Shown piece by piece: positions 17,065 to 25,555 of a DNA stretch of 64,000 nt. A model generated the notes under the pieces. That model did not search any database and was not told the origin of the DNA. It saw only the letters and a program-made list of their open reading frames with translations. Each line of letters begins with the position of its first letter. Within the stretch, counting starts at the first letter, position 1. A program made the translations under genes and the position numbers. The stretch comes from an uncultured Alphaproteobacteria bacterium (GTDB taxonomy: Bacteria > Pseudomonadota > Alphaproteobacteria > Rhizobiales > Ancalomicrobiaceae), in the NCBI GenBank assembly GCA_937892955.1, contig CALBKH010000132.1, positions 1-64,000 of the forward strand, read 5' to 3'.

Positions 17065-17649
17065 ATGACGTATCGCGCTTTCGGCTCCGCTCTTCTCCTC
17101 GCCGCGACCTTCGCGGTCGCCGCACCGGCTTTCGCCGAGACGCCCGATGCGGCGCTCGTCGCCGAGGCTCGCGCCGCGGTGAAAGGGCTCGGCGAGAGCC
17201 TCAAACCGGCGCTGGTCGGGGCGCTCAAGACCGGCGGCCCGGTGGCGGCGATCGAGACCTGCCAGCAGGCGGCGCCGACCATCGCCTCGGAACAGTCGTC
17301 CGCGCACGGGCTGAAGGTCGCCCGCACGGCGCTCCGAGTGCGCAACGAGGGCAACGCCCCGGACGCCTTCGAGCGCAAGGTGCTGGAGGACTTCGCCGCC
17401 AAGATGAAGGCCGGCGCCGACCCGGCGACGCTCGACCATGCCGAGGTGGTCCAAGTCGGCGGCGAGAAGCACTTCCGCTACATGAAGGCGATCCCGATGG
17501 CGGCCGAGCCCTGCATGGCCTGCCACGGCACCGACCTCAAGCCGGAGATCAAGGCGGAGCTCACCAAGCGCTATCCGCACGATCAGGCGACCGGCTTCAC
17601 CCCGGGCGAACTGCGCGGTGCCTTCACGGTGACCAAGGTTCTGAAGTGA
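17065..17649 (+). CDS. periplasmic DUF3365-like c-type haem protein
   Basis: 194 aa. Cleavable signal peptide (RAFGSALLLAATFAVAAPAFAE). The mature protein resembles DUF3365/Tll0287-like sensor or electron-transfer proteins. It carries one CxxCH haem motif (EPCMACHGTDL, near residues 151-155) and ends with GFTPGELRGAFTVTKVLK. A cysteine in IETCQQAAP is also typical. Role likely periplasmic redox; partner unknown. The 212-base gap up to the LysR gene shows nothing. Confidence 0.82.
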   Translation: MTYRAFGSALLLAATFAVAAPAFAETPDAALVAEARAAVKGLGESLKPALVGALKTGGPVAAIETCQQAAPTIASEQSSAHGLKVARTALRVRNEGNAPDAFERKVLEDFAAKMKAGADPATLDHAEVVQVGGEKHFRYMKAIPMAAEPCMACHGTDLKPEIKAELTKRYPHDQATGFTPGELRGAFTVTKVLK

Positions 17650-17861
17650 GCGGCGGGCGGCGCCCCGGTACGCGTGCGTGATACGCGCCGACCGGGGTAC
17701 CGCGCCCGACCCGCATGCGGAGCCGGTCCGGACCGTCGGCGTCGTCCTCTCGTCGATACGGGCTCTCGGGCCGGCCACGCGGTTCGGCCGTTCGATCGCG
17801 CGGCCGATCGGCGCGCGATACCTGCTCGGCGGGATCGATGGTTCGGGCCGGAGGGCGCCGG

Positions 17862-18773
17862 TCATCGAACCGATGCGCCCGAGGCCTTGACGAAGTCGAC
17901 GAAGGCCCTCAGCGGCGCCGGCACGAGGCGCCGTCCGGGATAATAGAGATACGGGCCGGAGAAGGGCTGCCACCAGGGTTCGAGGACGGGCTCGAGCACC
18001 CCACTCGTCAGATGCGGGCGCAGCCAGTCTTCGAACAAGTAGACGACCCCGAGCCCGGCGATCGCCGCGTCGACCGCCAGATCGATTCCTCCTCCCACCC
18101 GCACGATCAGCGGCCCGGTGGGGTCGACCCGCACCAATTCACCGTCACGCTCGAATTCCCACGGAGGTGTCGCTCCGCTGGCGAACCGGCCACGCAGACA
18201 GTCGTGACCGAGTAGATCGCGCGGATGCTCGGGGTACCCCCGCCGCGCGAGATAGGCGCCGGAGGCGGCGGCGGCGAAGCGCTGAACGCGGGGACCGATC
18301 GGCACGGCGATCATGTCCTGCTCGAGCCGATCGTCGTAGCGGATTCCGGCATCACAACCGGCGGCGAGAACGTCGACGAAGCTCTCCTCGGTGACGATCT
18401 CGAGACGGATGTCGGGGAAGGCCGCGAGAAACGCCGGGACGATACGCGGCAGGATCAGTCGGGCGGCACTGACCGGAACATTGAGACGCAGCGTTCCTGC
18501 CGGGCGATCGCGAAAGCCGTTCACCACGTCGAGGGCGGCTTCGACTTCGGCGAAAGCCGGACCGAGCCGCGCGAGCAGACCCGAGCCCGCATCGGTCGGA
18601 ACGACGCTGCGCGTCGTCCGGTTCAGAAGCCGGACGCCGAGTTGCGCCTCCAAGCGGCGGACGGCTTCACTGAGGCCGGACGGGCTGGCGCCGCTCGCCC
18701 GCGCCGCGTCCCGGAATCCGCCGGCACGCGCCACGGCGACGAAGGCGGCCAGGTCATCGAATTCGGCCTTCAT
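17862..18773 (-). CDS. LysR-family transcriptional regulator
   Basis: 303 aa from ATG 18773 (GGAG upstream; a TTG nine bases earlier is possible). N-terminal winged helix: DLAAFVAVARAGGFRDAARASGASPSGLSEAVRRLEAQLGVRLL in two overlapping helices, then NRTTRSVVPTDAG. The remaining ~220 residues are the ligand-binding domain. It is divergent from an aldo/keto reductase gene with 93 bases between starts, the usual arrangement for a LysR protein controlling its neighbour. The inducer is unknown. Confidence 0.9.
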   Translation of the reverse strand: MKAEFDDLAAFVAVARAGGFRDAARASGASPSGLSEAVRRLEAQLGVRLLNRTTRSVVPTDAGSGLLARLGPAFAEVEAALDVVNGFRDRPAGTLRLNVPVSAARLILPRIVPAFLAAFPDIRLEIVTEESFVDVLAAGCDAGIRYDDRLEQDMIAVPIGPRVQRFAAAASGAYLARRGYPEHPRDLLGHDCLRGRFASGATPPWEFERDGELVRVDPTGPLIVRVGGGIDLAVDAAIAGLGVVYLFEDWLRPHLTSGVLEPVLEPWWQPFSGPYLYYPGRRLVPAPLRAFVDFVKASGASVR

Positions 18774-18866
18774 TGTTCGCAACTCCGCACAGACCGTGCA
18801 GATTGTGCCGGATAATCGCGATCCCGTTCAACGACTATCTCTCGGGTACGACAGAGGAGCGTACCC

Positions 18867-19745
18867 ATGTCCACCACTGATCCGACGAACACCTTCCCCC
18901 TCGGCCACCGCTCGGTGAAGCGGCTCGGCTACGGCGCCATGCAACTCGCCGGGCCCGGCGTCTTCGGCCCCCCCAAGGATCACGCTGCGGCGCTCGCGGT
19001 TCTGCGCGAGGCGGTGGCGCGCGGCGTCGACCACATCGACACCAGCGATTTCTACGGGCCGCACGTCACCAATCGGCTGATCCGCGAGGCGCTCGCGCCC
19101 TATCCCGACGACCTCGTCATCGTCACCAAGATCGGCGCGAGGCGCGGCACCGACGGAGCCTGGTTGCCGGCGTTCTCGCCGGAGGAGTTGACGCGGGCCG
19201 TTCACGACAACCTGCGCCATCTCGGGCTCGACGTCCTCGAGGTCGTCAATCTGCGCCTCATGTTCGATGTCCACGGGCCGGCGGAAGGGTCGATCGAGGC
19301 GCCGCTGACCGCGCTCGCCGAGTTGCAGCGCCAGGGTCTGGTGCGCCACATCGGCCTCAGCAACGTCACGGCGACGCAGATCGCCGAAGGGCGCCGGATC
19401 GCCGACGTCGTCTGCGTGCAGAACCGGTACAATCTGGCGCATCGAGCCGACGATGCGCTGATCGACGATCTCGCTCGCGAGCGGATCGCCTATGTGCCGT
19501 TCTTTCCGCTCGGCGGCTTCACGCCGCTCCAGTCGTCGATCCTGTCCGAGGTCGCGGCACGGCTCGGCGCCTCGCCGATGCAGGTCGCGCTCGCTTGGCT
19601 GCTCCGTCGCGCTCCCAACATCCTGTTGATCCCCGGCACCTCGTCTCGCACCCATCTCGAGGAGAATCTGGCGGCGGCCGAGTTGGTTCTGCCGGAGAAC
19701 GCGATGACGGACCTGGACCGGGTGGCGGGGACCGCGGCTGCGTGA
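18867..19745 (+). CDS. aldo/keto reductase family oxidoreductase
   Basis: 292 aa with GGAG before ATG 18867. TIM-barrel AKR signatures: LGYGAMQLAGPG, the catalytic Asp-Tyr segment HIDTSDFYGPHVTN, the active-site Lys in VIVTKIGA, and NADP-binding IPGTSSRTHLEENL near the end. At the position of the usual active-site His the sequence reads DVLEVVNLRL, i.e. Asn, a variant seen in a branch of this family. Probably regulated by the divergent LysR gene. Substrate unknown. Confidence 0.88.
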   Translation: MSTTDPTNTFPLGHRSVKRLGYGAMQLAGPGVFGPPKDHAAALAVLREAVARGVDHIDTSDFYGPHVTNRLIREALAPYPDDLVIVTKIGARRGTDGAWLPAFSPEELTRAVHDNLRHLGLDVLEVVNLRLMFDVHGPAEGSIEAPLTALAELQRQGLVRHIGLSNVTATQIAEGRRIADVVCVQNRYNLAHRADDALIDDLARERIAYVPFFPLGGFTPLQSSILSEVAARLGASPMQVALAWLLRRAPNILLIPGTSSRTHLEENLAAAELVLPENAMTDLDRVAGTAAA

Positions 19746-19798
19746 CGGTCGAGCGCCATCCGGGATCCTTCCATCGGTCCCGGATGGCCTCCGAACAC

Positions 19799-21427
19799 TC
19801 ACGCCCCCGGCAGCACGTAGTCCTTGAAGCGGTCGCGGAGGGTCATCTTCTGGATCTTGCCGGTGGCGGTGTGGGGGATGTCCTCGACGAAGACGACGTC
19901 GTCGGGCATCCACCACTTGGCGATCTTGCCCTCGTAGTGGGCAAGGATCTCGTCCCGGGTCGGCGACTTGCCGGCCTTGGGGACGATGACGAGCAGCGGG
20001 CGTTCATCCCACTTGGGGTGGGCGATGCCGATCACCGCGGCTTCCATCACGTCGGGATGGGAGACGGCGAGGTTCTCGAGATCGATGGTCGAGATCCACT
20101 CGCCGCCCGACTTGATCACGTCCTTGGCGCGGTCGGTGATCTGCATGTAGCCGTTGGCGTCGACGGTGGCGACGTCGCCGGTGTCGAAGAAGCCGTCGGG
20201 GCCGAAGTTCTCGGTGCCCTGGCCCTTGAAGTAGCCGCCGGCGATCGCCGGTCCGCGCACCTTCAGGCGGCCGAAGGCTTTGCCGTCGTGGGGACGCGCG
20301 TTGCCGGCGTCGTCGGTGATCTTCATCTCGACGCCGAACGGCGGCACGCCCTGCTTGACCTGGAGATCGAGCCGGCCTTCGAGGTCGAGATCGGCGGTCT
20401 CCGGCTTGAGGCCGCAGACCGTGCCGAGCGGGCTCGTCTCGGTCATGCCCCAGGCGTGGGCGACGCGGACGTCGTAGTTCTTCTCGAACTTCTCGGTGAT
20501 GGCGCGCGGGCAGGCGGCGCCGCCGATGATGACGCGCTTCAGATGGTTCAGCTTCAGCTGCTTCGATTCCATGTACTGCAAGAGCATCAGCCACACGGTC
20601 GGCACCGCGGCGGTGACCGACACCTTGCCGACCTCGAGCATCTCGTAGACCGAGGCGCCGTCGAGCTTGGCGCCCGGCATGACCAGAGCGGTGCCGTTGA
20701 GCGGCGCGGTGAAGGCGATCGACCAGCAGTTGGCGTGGAACATCGGCACCACGGGCATGATCACGTCGCGGGCGGAACAGGCGATCATGTCGGGGGTCGA
20801 CGCCTGCCAGGCGTGGATGACGTTGGAACGGTGCGAATAGACGACGCCCTTGGGGTTGCCGGTGGTGCCGGAGGTGTAGCAGAGGCCGGCGGCGGTGTTC
20901 TCGTCGAAGCTCTTCCACTCGAAATCGTCGTCGACTTGCGCCAGCCAACTCTCGTAGTCGACGGCGTTCTTCAGCGTCGTCGCCGGCATGTGGGCGGCGT
21001 CGGTGAGCACGATCACCTGCTCGAGCGTCGGCATGTGATCGATCAGCTTCTCGATGACCGGCAGGAAGGTCAGGTCGACGAAGAGCAGGCGATCCTCGGC
21101 GTCGTTGACGATCCAGGCGATCTGGTCGTGGAAGAGGCGCGGATTGACGGTGTGATAGATCGCCCCGAGGCCGAGCAGGCCGTACCACACCTCCATGTGG
21201 CGCCAGGTGTTCCAGGCGAGCGTCGCGACCCGGTCGCCGAGCCTGATGCCGTGTTTCTCCAGGCGCTTGGCACACTGCAGGGAGCGGCGGCGCAGAGTGG
21301 CGTAGTCGGTGGTGTGGAGCGGCCCCTCGACCGATCGGGTGAGGATGGTTCGATCGGGATGTTGAGCCGCGGCGTGGTCGAGAATCTTCGTGCAGAGCAG
21401 CGGCCAATCCATCATCGATCCGAGCAT
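19799..21427 (-). CDS. fatty-acid/medium-chain acyl-CoA ligase (AMP-binding)
   Basis: 542 aa from ATG 21427, with a consensus AGGAGG site. ANL-superfamily adenylate-forming enzyme: P-loop YTSGTTGNPKGVVYSHRS, the A5 region AWGMTETSPLGT, DTGDVATVDANGYMQITDR and the C-terminal lysine region PHTATGKIQKMTLRDRF. The overall pattern resembles fatty-acyl-CoA synthetases close to 3-(methylthio)propionyl-CoA ligase. It activates a carboxylic acid with ATP and CoA. Chain-length preference cannot be read. Confidence 0.88.
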   Translation of the reverse strand: MLGSMMDWPLLCTKILDHAAAQHPDRTILTRSVEGPLHTTDYATLRRRSLQCAKRLEKHGIRLGDRVATLAWNTWRHMEVWYGLLGLGAIYHTVNPRLFHDQIAWIVNDAEDRLLFVDLTFLPVIEKLIDHMPTLEQVIVLTDAAHMPATTLKNAVDYESWLAQVDDDFEWKSFDENTAAGLCYTSGTTGNPKGVVYSHRSNVIHAWQASTPDMIACSARDVIMPVVPMFHANCWSIAFTAPLNGTALVMPGAKLDGASVYEMLEVGKVSVTAAVPTVWLMLLQYMESKQLKLNHLKRVIIGGAACPRAITEKFEKNYDVRVAHAWGMTETSPLGTVCGLKPETADLDLEGRLDLQVKQGVPPFGVEMKITDDAGNARPHDGKAFGRLKVRGPAIAGGYFKGQGTENFGPDGFFDTGDVATVDANGYMQITDRAKDVIKSGGEWISTIDLENLAVSHPDVMEAAVIGIAHPKWDERPLLVIVPKAGKSPTRDEILAHYEGKIAKWWMPDDVVFVEDIPHTATGKIQKMTLRDRFKDYVLPGA

Positions 21428-21840
21428 GATTTCCTCCTACACCTCACCACGTGGCCCGCAGTTCGCGGAACCGAATTGACGTCGTGGTGAGGGAGTTTCT
21501 TCGCGCCGACGGCCGCTGTCCAGAGCCCGCGCGCGCGACGACATCTTTCGCCGAAATCGGCGCCATGCTCGAATGCGCGGCAACATGATGCAAATGTGAC
21601 ACGCTCCGGTGGAATTTCGGGGGAATCTGTCAAACCGGCAGATTTCCGCCTGCTCGAGATCTGGCCGACTGCTCGAGAGAGGCGCAAATTTCGCGAGTCG
21701 GCCGTGTGACAACACGAAGACGCCGCAATCGGGAAGCAAGAAGGCGAGCGGGAGACGACGACGTCTTCCATCGAAGAAGAATTCCGGTGACGACGACACG
21801 GGCGATTTCTTCGGGAGCGAAAGGCGACAGAGGTCCAAGG
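21428..21840. other. 413-base intergenic region without a recognised gene
   Basis: Divergent promoter region between the acyl-CoA ligase and a 56-aa gene. It is somewhat AT-richer than its neighbours. The only structure I see is an 8-bp inverted repeat with a long loop (GGCCGACT 21663-21670, AGTCGGCC 21696-21703). Confidence 0.5.
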
Positions 21841-22011
21841 ATGTCCGACGAGAAGATCACGACGAAACAGTTCGTTCAGGAATCCCAGCCACGTACCCAG
21901 GTGGACACGCTCGACGAGCAGTACAAGTCGATCGGCATCTCGGCCGTTTCGGCCGCCGCCAGCGCCCTGAAGGGTCCCAAGGTCAAGAGCCGCTCCGAGC
22001 AGTGGAGCTGA
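21841..22011 (+). CDS. 56-aa conserved-looking small protein
   Basis: ATG 21841 with GAGG seven bases upstream; ends at TGA 22009-22011, directly before a strong hairpin. The product begins SDEKITTKQFVQESQPR and ends KGPKVKSRSEQWS. It is polar with a central helix (SIGISAVSAAASALKG), no signal and no cysteine. Good ribosome site, terminator and codon bias support a real gene. Function unknown. Confidence 0.6.
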   Translation: MSDEKITTKQFVQESQPRTQVDTLDEQYKSIGISAVSAAASALKGPKVKSRSEQWS

Positions 22012-22016
22012 GTTCG

Positions 22017-22039
22017 GCGCGGGCGTTCGACGCCCGCGC
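22017..22039 (+). terminator. strong hairpin after the 56-aa gene
   Basis: Perfect 10-bp stem (GCGCGGGCGT/ACGCCCGCGC) with a 3-base loop, five bases after the stop codon. Only a weak T-run follows, so intrinsic termination is likely but not certain. Confidence 0.6.
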
Positions 22040-22236
22040 TCCGTATCGTCATCGAGGAGACGCCGCGGGTCCGCCGATCCGCGGCGACGGTTTTTCCGAG
22101 CATTCCACCGCTTTTCGGCGACTTCCGACGCCGCGCGCCGGCGCGACGGTCGACCACCGCACGCCGACGCGATAACGATGAGCGAGCCCGCGACGTTGCG
22201 CGGGCGGCGCCTCGCCCTCCATCGCCGGATCCCACC

Positions 22237-23205
22237 ATGCTGACCATCCACGGCCTCGTCGACGGCGCCCTGATCACCGCGGCGATCTCCAACGCCATGC
22301 CGCCGGAAGGACCGGCGGTGTGGTTCGATCTCCTGGAGCCGACCGAAGACGAGGACGCCGACGTCGAGAAGATGCTCGGGGTCGCCGTGCCGACGCGGGC
22401 CGAGATGGAGGAGATCGAGGTTTCGAGCCGGCTCTACGCCGAGGACGGCGCCCTCTACATGACGGCGCTGGTCCAGGTCCATTCGGACACCGCGACGCCG
22501 CATCTCACGCCGGTCACCTTCATCCTCTCCGGCAATCGGCTGGCGACGGTGCGCTACGAGAAGCCCAGATCCTTCGAGATCTACCGGAACCGGGCGGAGC
22601 GACCCGGCTTCGGCCTCGTCGACGGCCGCGGCGTGCTGCTCGGGCTGCTCGAAACCATCGTCGATCGGCTCGCCGACGCGCTGGAGAAGATCGGCGCCGA
22701 CATCGAGGTGCTGTCGCGCGCCGTGTTCCGGTCGCGGCGGGAGCGCGAGAAGGGGCTCGAGGACGCCATCACCGGGATCGGCAGCCTGGGTGGCGCGGTG
22801 TCGCGGGCGGAGGAGAGCATCGTCTCGCTCGCCCGCCTGTTCCACTTCCTCGCCGAGCACGGTGGGCGCGACCGGCTCGATCCGGACGGGCGCTCACGAC
22901 TGATCACCCTCGACCACGACATCCGCTCGCTCGCCGAGCACACCAAGTCGCTCGACGCCAAGGTCAACTTCCTCTTGTCGGCGACCCTCGGTCTGGTCGG
23001 GCTGGAGCAGAACACCATCGTCAAGATCTTCTCGATCCTGGCGGTGGTCTTCATGCCGCCGACGCTGATCGCCTCGATCTACGGCATGAACTTCCACGGC
23101 ATGCCGGAACTCGACAAGCCTTGGGGCTACCCGATGGCGCTCGGTCTGATGATCGCCTCGGTGGCGACGACCTTCGCGGTGTTCAAGTGGAAGCGCTGGC
23201 TGTGA
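22237..23205 (+). CDS. corA: CorA-family magnesium/divalent cation transporter
   Basis: 322 aa. A long cytoplasmic alpha/beta plus helical domain, then two C-terminal membrane helices (IVKIFSILAVVFMPPTLIASI and YPMALGLMIASVATTFAVF) joined by the family loop with IYGMNFHGMPEL, the GMN selectivity motif. The pentameric inner-membrane channel imports Mg2+ (some members Co2+/Ni2+). Starts at ATG 22237. Stands alone; 225 bases upstream hold no gene. Confidence 0.92.
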   Translation: MLTIHGLVDGALITAAISNAMPPEGPAVWFDLLEPTEDEDADVEKMLGVAVPTRAEMEEIEVSSRLYAEDGALYMTALVQVHSDTATPHLTPVTFILSGNRLATVRYEKPRSFEIYRNRAERPGFGLVDGRGVLLGLLETIVDRLADALEKIGADIEVLSRAVFRSRREREKGLEDAITGIGSLGGAVSRAEESIVSLARLFHFLAEHGGRDRLDPDGRSRLITLDHDIRSLAEHTKSLDAKVNFLLSATLGLVGLEQNTIVKIFSILAVVFMPPTLIASIYGMNFHGMPELDKPWGYPMALGLMIASVATTFAVFKWKRWL

Positions 23206-23218
23206 CCACCCGTGACCA

Positions 23219-23860
23219 TCACGGATAGAGCCGCGTCTTCACCCAGGGTTCGCCGGGCGCGCCCCGCGTGAACTCGATGCGGTCGTGGAGGCGGAACGGG
23301 CGGTCGTGCCAGAACTCGATGGCCGTCGGCACCACCCGGAAGCCCGACCAGTGGGGCGGGCGCGGCACCTCGCCGATGGCATGGCGCAGGCCGTATTCGG
23401 CGACCGCCTTCTCGAGGGCGAAGCGGCTTTCCAGCGGGCGCGACTGTTTCGAGGCCCAGGCGCCGATGCGGCTCGCACGCGGGCGCGAAGCGAAATAGGC
23501 GTCGGCCTCCGCTTCGCTCACCACCTCGACGGGGCCGCGGATGCGGATCTGCCGGCGCAGCGACTTCCAATGGAAGAGCAGCGCCGCCTTGCGGCTTCCC
23601 AGGAGCTCGACGCCCTTCTTGCTCTCGAAGTTGGTGTAGAAGACGAAGCCCGCCTCGTCGAAGCCCTTGAGCAGCACCATGCGCACGTCGGGCAGCCCGG
23701 TCTCGTCGACCGAGGCGACCGCCATCGCATTGGGATCGTTGGGTTCCGCGGCCTCCGCATCGCGCATCCAGTCGAAAAACAACCGGAAGGGCTCGTCGGC
23801 TCCGGAAAAGTCACCCGACATTAACTCGGGTGGCGGATTCTCGCTGAATTGGTCGGTCAT
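23219..23860 (-). CDS. pdxH: pyridoxamine/pyridoxine 5'-phosphate oxidase
   Basis: 213 aa from ATG 23860. FMN-dependent oxidation of PNP/PMP to pyridoxal phosphate. Signatures: DPNAMAVASVDETGLPDVRMVLLKGFDEAGFVFYTNFES split over residues ~45-80, RQIRIRGPVE, ASRIGAWASKQS and the C-terminal RVVPTAIEFWHDRPFRLHDRI with WVKTRLYP. Length is typical. Its start is only 18 bases from that of the divergent lipoprotein gene, so at least one promoter must lie inside the opposite coding region. Confidence 0.94.
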   Translation of the reverse strand: MTDQFSENPPPELMSGDFSGADEPFRLFFDWMRDAEAAEPNDPNAMAVASVDETGLPDVRMVLLKGFDEAGFVFYTNFESKKGVELLGSRKAALLFHWKSLRRQIRIRGPVEVVSEAEADAYFASRPRASRIGAWASKQSRPLESRFALEKAVAEYGLRHAIGEVPRPPHWSGFRVVPTAIEFWHDRPFRLHDRIEFTRGAPGEPWVKTRLYP

Positions 23861-23878
23861 CGTCTTGTGGAGGGTACC

Positions 23879-24382
23879 TTGGCCGGTCTCGGAACCGCAT
23901 CCTATACCGCGCCCGGTGCGCCGCGCCAGACGAGGGCGGCGCAGAGCCGCTCGGCGTCGATCGCGGTGCTGCTCATGGTCTCGTCGATGCTCGGCGGCTG
24001 TTCCACGATCATGATGCCGCTCAACGCCTGGACCTCGTCTCAGAACGGGCCGCCGGCCGACGAGATCGTCACCGGTTCGATCCGCAAGCCGGTCGCCCCC
24101 GACCCGGAAGGCGACGGCGAGGTGATCCGCCGCGCGGTGGAGACGGCTGCGCCGTCGGTCGCCGCCAAGATCGAATGGACCAATCCGGCGAGCGGCAATT
24201 CCGGCACCATCTCCGACCTCGTCGAGGCGAAGGCGCGCAACGGCGCGCCGTGCCGAGAATTCGCCACCACGCTGACCACCATCGAAGGCGTGGCGCTCTA
24301 TCGCGGGCGGGCCTGCCAGGGCTATGCCGGGCCGTGGGATCTGGTGGAATTCGGTCCTGCAGCCACCAAGCCGGCCGGCTGA
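23879..24382 (+). CDS. surface lipoprotein, 17-kDa antigen/RT0821-like
   Basis: 167 aa from TTG 23879, chosen because GGAGGG lies just upstream; GTG 23867 is an alternative. A basic N-region, hydrophobic SIAVLLMVSSM and lipobox LGGC mark it as a lipoprotein. The C-terminal ~80 residues (WTNPASGNSGTISDLVEAK, CREFATTLTTIEG, YRGRACQG) resemble the outer-membrane antigen family. GSIRKPV is a common alphaproteobacterial linker. Likely outer-membrane attached; role structural or unknown. Confidence 0.75.
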   Translation: MAGLGTASYTAPGAPRQTRAAQSRSASIAVLLMVSSMLGGCSTIMMPLNAWTSSQNGPPADEIVTGSIRKPVAPDPEGDGEVIRRAVETAAPSVAAKIEWTNPASGNSGTISDLVEAKARNGAPCREFATTLTTIEGVALYRGRACQGYAGPWDLVEFGPAATKPAG

Positions 24383-24425
24383 GGCCGACGCGCGGCGTTT
24401 TCCTCTGGCGTTCGCCGGCGAACCA

Positions 24426-24439
24426 CACCACATGTGGTG
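24426..24439. promoter_or_regulatory. 14-bp perfect palindrome upstream of the DnaJ-like gene
   Basis: CACCACATGTGGTG, about 90 bases before the co-chaperone start. Could be an operator; no matching regulator is adjacent, and chance is possible. Confidence 0.25.
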
Positions 24440-24527
24440 CGACGAAACGAGGCTCGACGGATTCGGCGCCGCCGACGCATGTCGGAACGACGGCGAGGGT
24501 CCGAAGAGGCCAGACGAGGTAACATCG

Positions 24528-25478
24528 ATGCGCGATCCCTACGACGTGCTCGGCGTCGCACGCTCGGCCGGCGCCGACGACATCAAGAAGGCGTTCCGTC
24601 GCCTCGCCAAGAAGTACCACCCCGACCAGAACAAGGACGACCCGCGCGCCAAGGAGGCCTTCGCGGAGGTCAACTCGGCCTACGAGATCCTCGGTGATGC
24701 CGCCAAGAAGGGGCAGTTCGACCGCGGCGAGATCGACGCCGAGGGCAAGCCCAAGTTCACCGGCTTCGGCGGCGGCGCCCACGGCTTCGACTTCCGCGGC
24801 GGCGGCGGTCCCTTCGGCGGCGGCCGCGCCGGCGGGGCGCAGGGCGGCGCCGAATTCGACGACTTCCTCACCGACATTCTCGGACAGGCCTTCGGCGGCG
24901 GTGCCCGCGGTGGGTTCCGCGCCGGTCGCGGCGGCCCCGGCGGCATGGGCGGCGGTGCGGGCGCCGGCGCGCGGGCGCGCGAGCGCGGCGGGGACATCGA
25001 GGTCACCGCCCAGGTGTCGCTCGAGGAAGTGGCGCACGGCGACAAGATCCGCGTCGAGCTGCCGACCGGACGCACCCTCGAGGTGGCGCTGCCGGAAGGG
25101 GTGACCGACCGTCAGCAGATCCGCCTCAAGGCGCAGGGTCACGCGGGCACCGGCGGGGCCGGCGACGCCATCGTCACCGTCGCCTTCAAGCGCCATCCGA
25201 TCTTCCACGTCGACGGCCACGACCTCGAAGCCGATGTGCCGATCACCCTCGAGGATGCGGCGCTCGGCGGCCGCGTCCGGGTGGAGACGCTCGAGGGCGC
25301 GGTCGAACTGACGCTGCCGGCCGGCACCACCGGATCGAAGGCGCTGCGCCTCAAGGGCAAGGGTCTGCCGACCAAGGCGGGCAGCCGCGGCAATCTCTAC
25401 GTCAAGCCGCGCATCGTCTTGCCGGAAGGCGGCGATGCCGAACTCGAGGCGTTCCTCAGGGCGCGCAAGAAGCGGTGA
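24528..25478 (+). CDS. DnaJ/CbpA-type co-chaperone
   Basis: 316 aa from ATG 24528. N-terminal J domain (residues 1-65) with the HPD motif in KKYHPDQNKDD. A long Gly/Phe-rich linker follows (GFGGGAHGFDFRGGGG onward, to ~residue 145), then two DnaJ C-terminal substrate-binding domains (GGDIEVTAQVSLEEVAHGDKI; KALRLKGKGLP). The Cys-rich zinc finger of true DnaJ is absent, as in CbpA/DjlA-like class II proteins. Stimulates DnaK ATPase and delivers clients. Confidence 0.9.
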   Translation: MRDPYDVLGVARSAGADDIKKAFRRLAKKYHPDQNKDDPRAKEAFAEVNSAYEILGDAAKKGQFDRGEIDAEGKPKFTGFGGGAHGFDFRGGGGPFGGGRAGGAQGGAEFDDFLTDILGQAFGGGARGGFRAGRGGPGGMGGGAGAGARARERGGDIEVTAQVSLEEVAHGDKIRVELPTGRTLEVALPEGVTDRQQIRLKAQGHAGTGGAGDAIVTVAFKRHPIFHVDGHDLEADVPITLEDAALGGRVRVETLEGAVELTLPAGTTGSKALRLKGKGLPTKAGSRGNLYVKPRIVLPEGGDAELEAFLRARKKR

Positions 25479-25502
25479 GACGGCCGCATCGATGAGAACA
25501 TG

Positions 25503-25536
25503 GAAGCCCGGGCGCCGACGACGGTTCCCGGGCTTC
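25503..25536 (+). terminator. intrinsic terminator after the DnaJ-like gene
   Basis: 10-bp perfect stem (GAAGCCCGGG/CCCGGGCTTC) with a 14-base loop, followed by GTTCTTC, between convergent genes. Confidence 0.7.
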
Positions 25537-25555
25537 GTTCTTCGCCGGTCTCGCG

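Noticed and set aside
23861..24433. Long N-terminal extension of PdxH on the minus strand
   Set aside because: It is antisense to the lipoprotein gene and lacks PdxH homology; the family N-terminus starts at ATG 23860.
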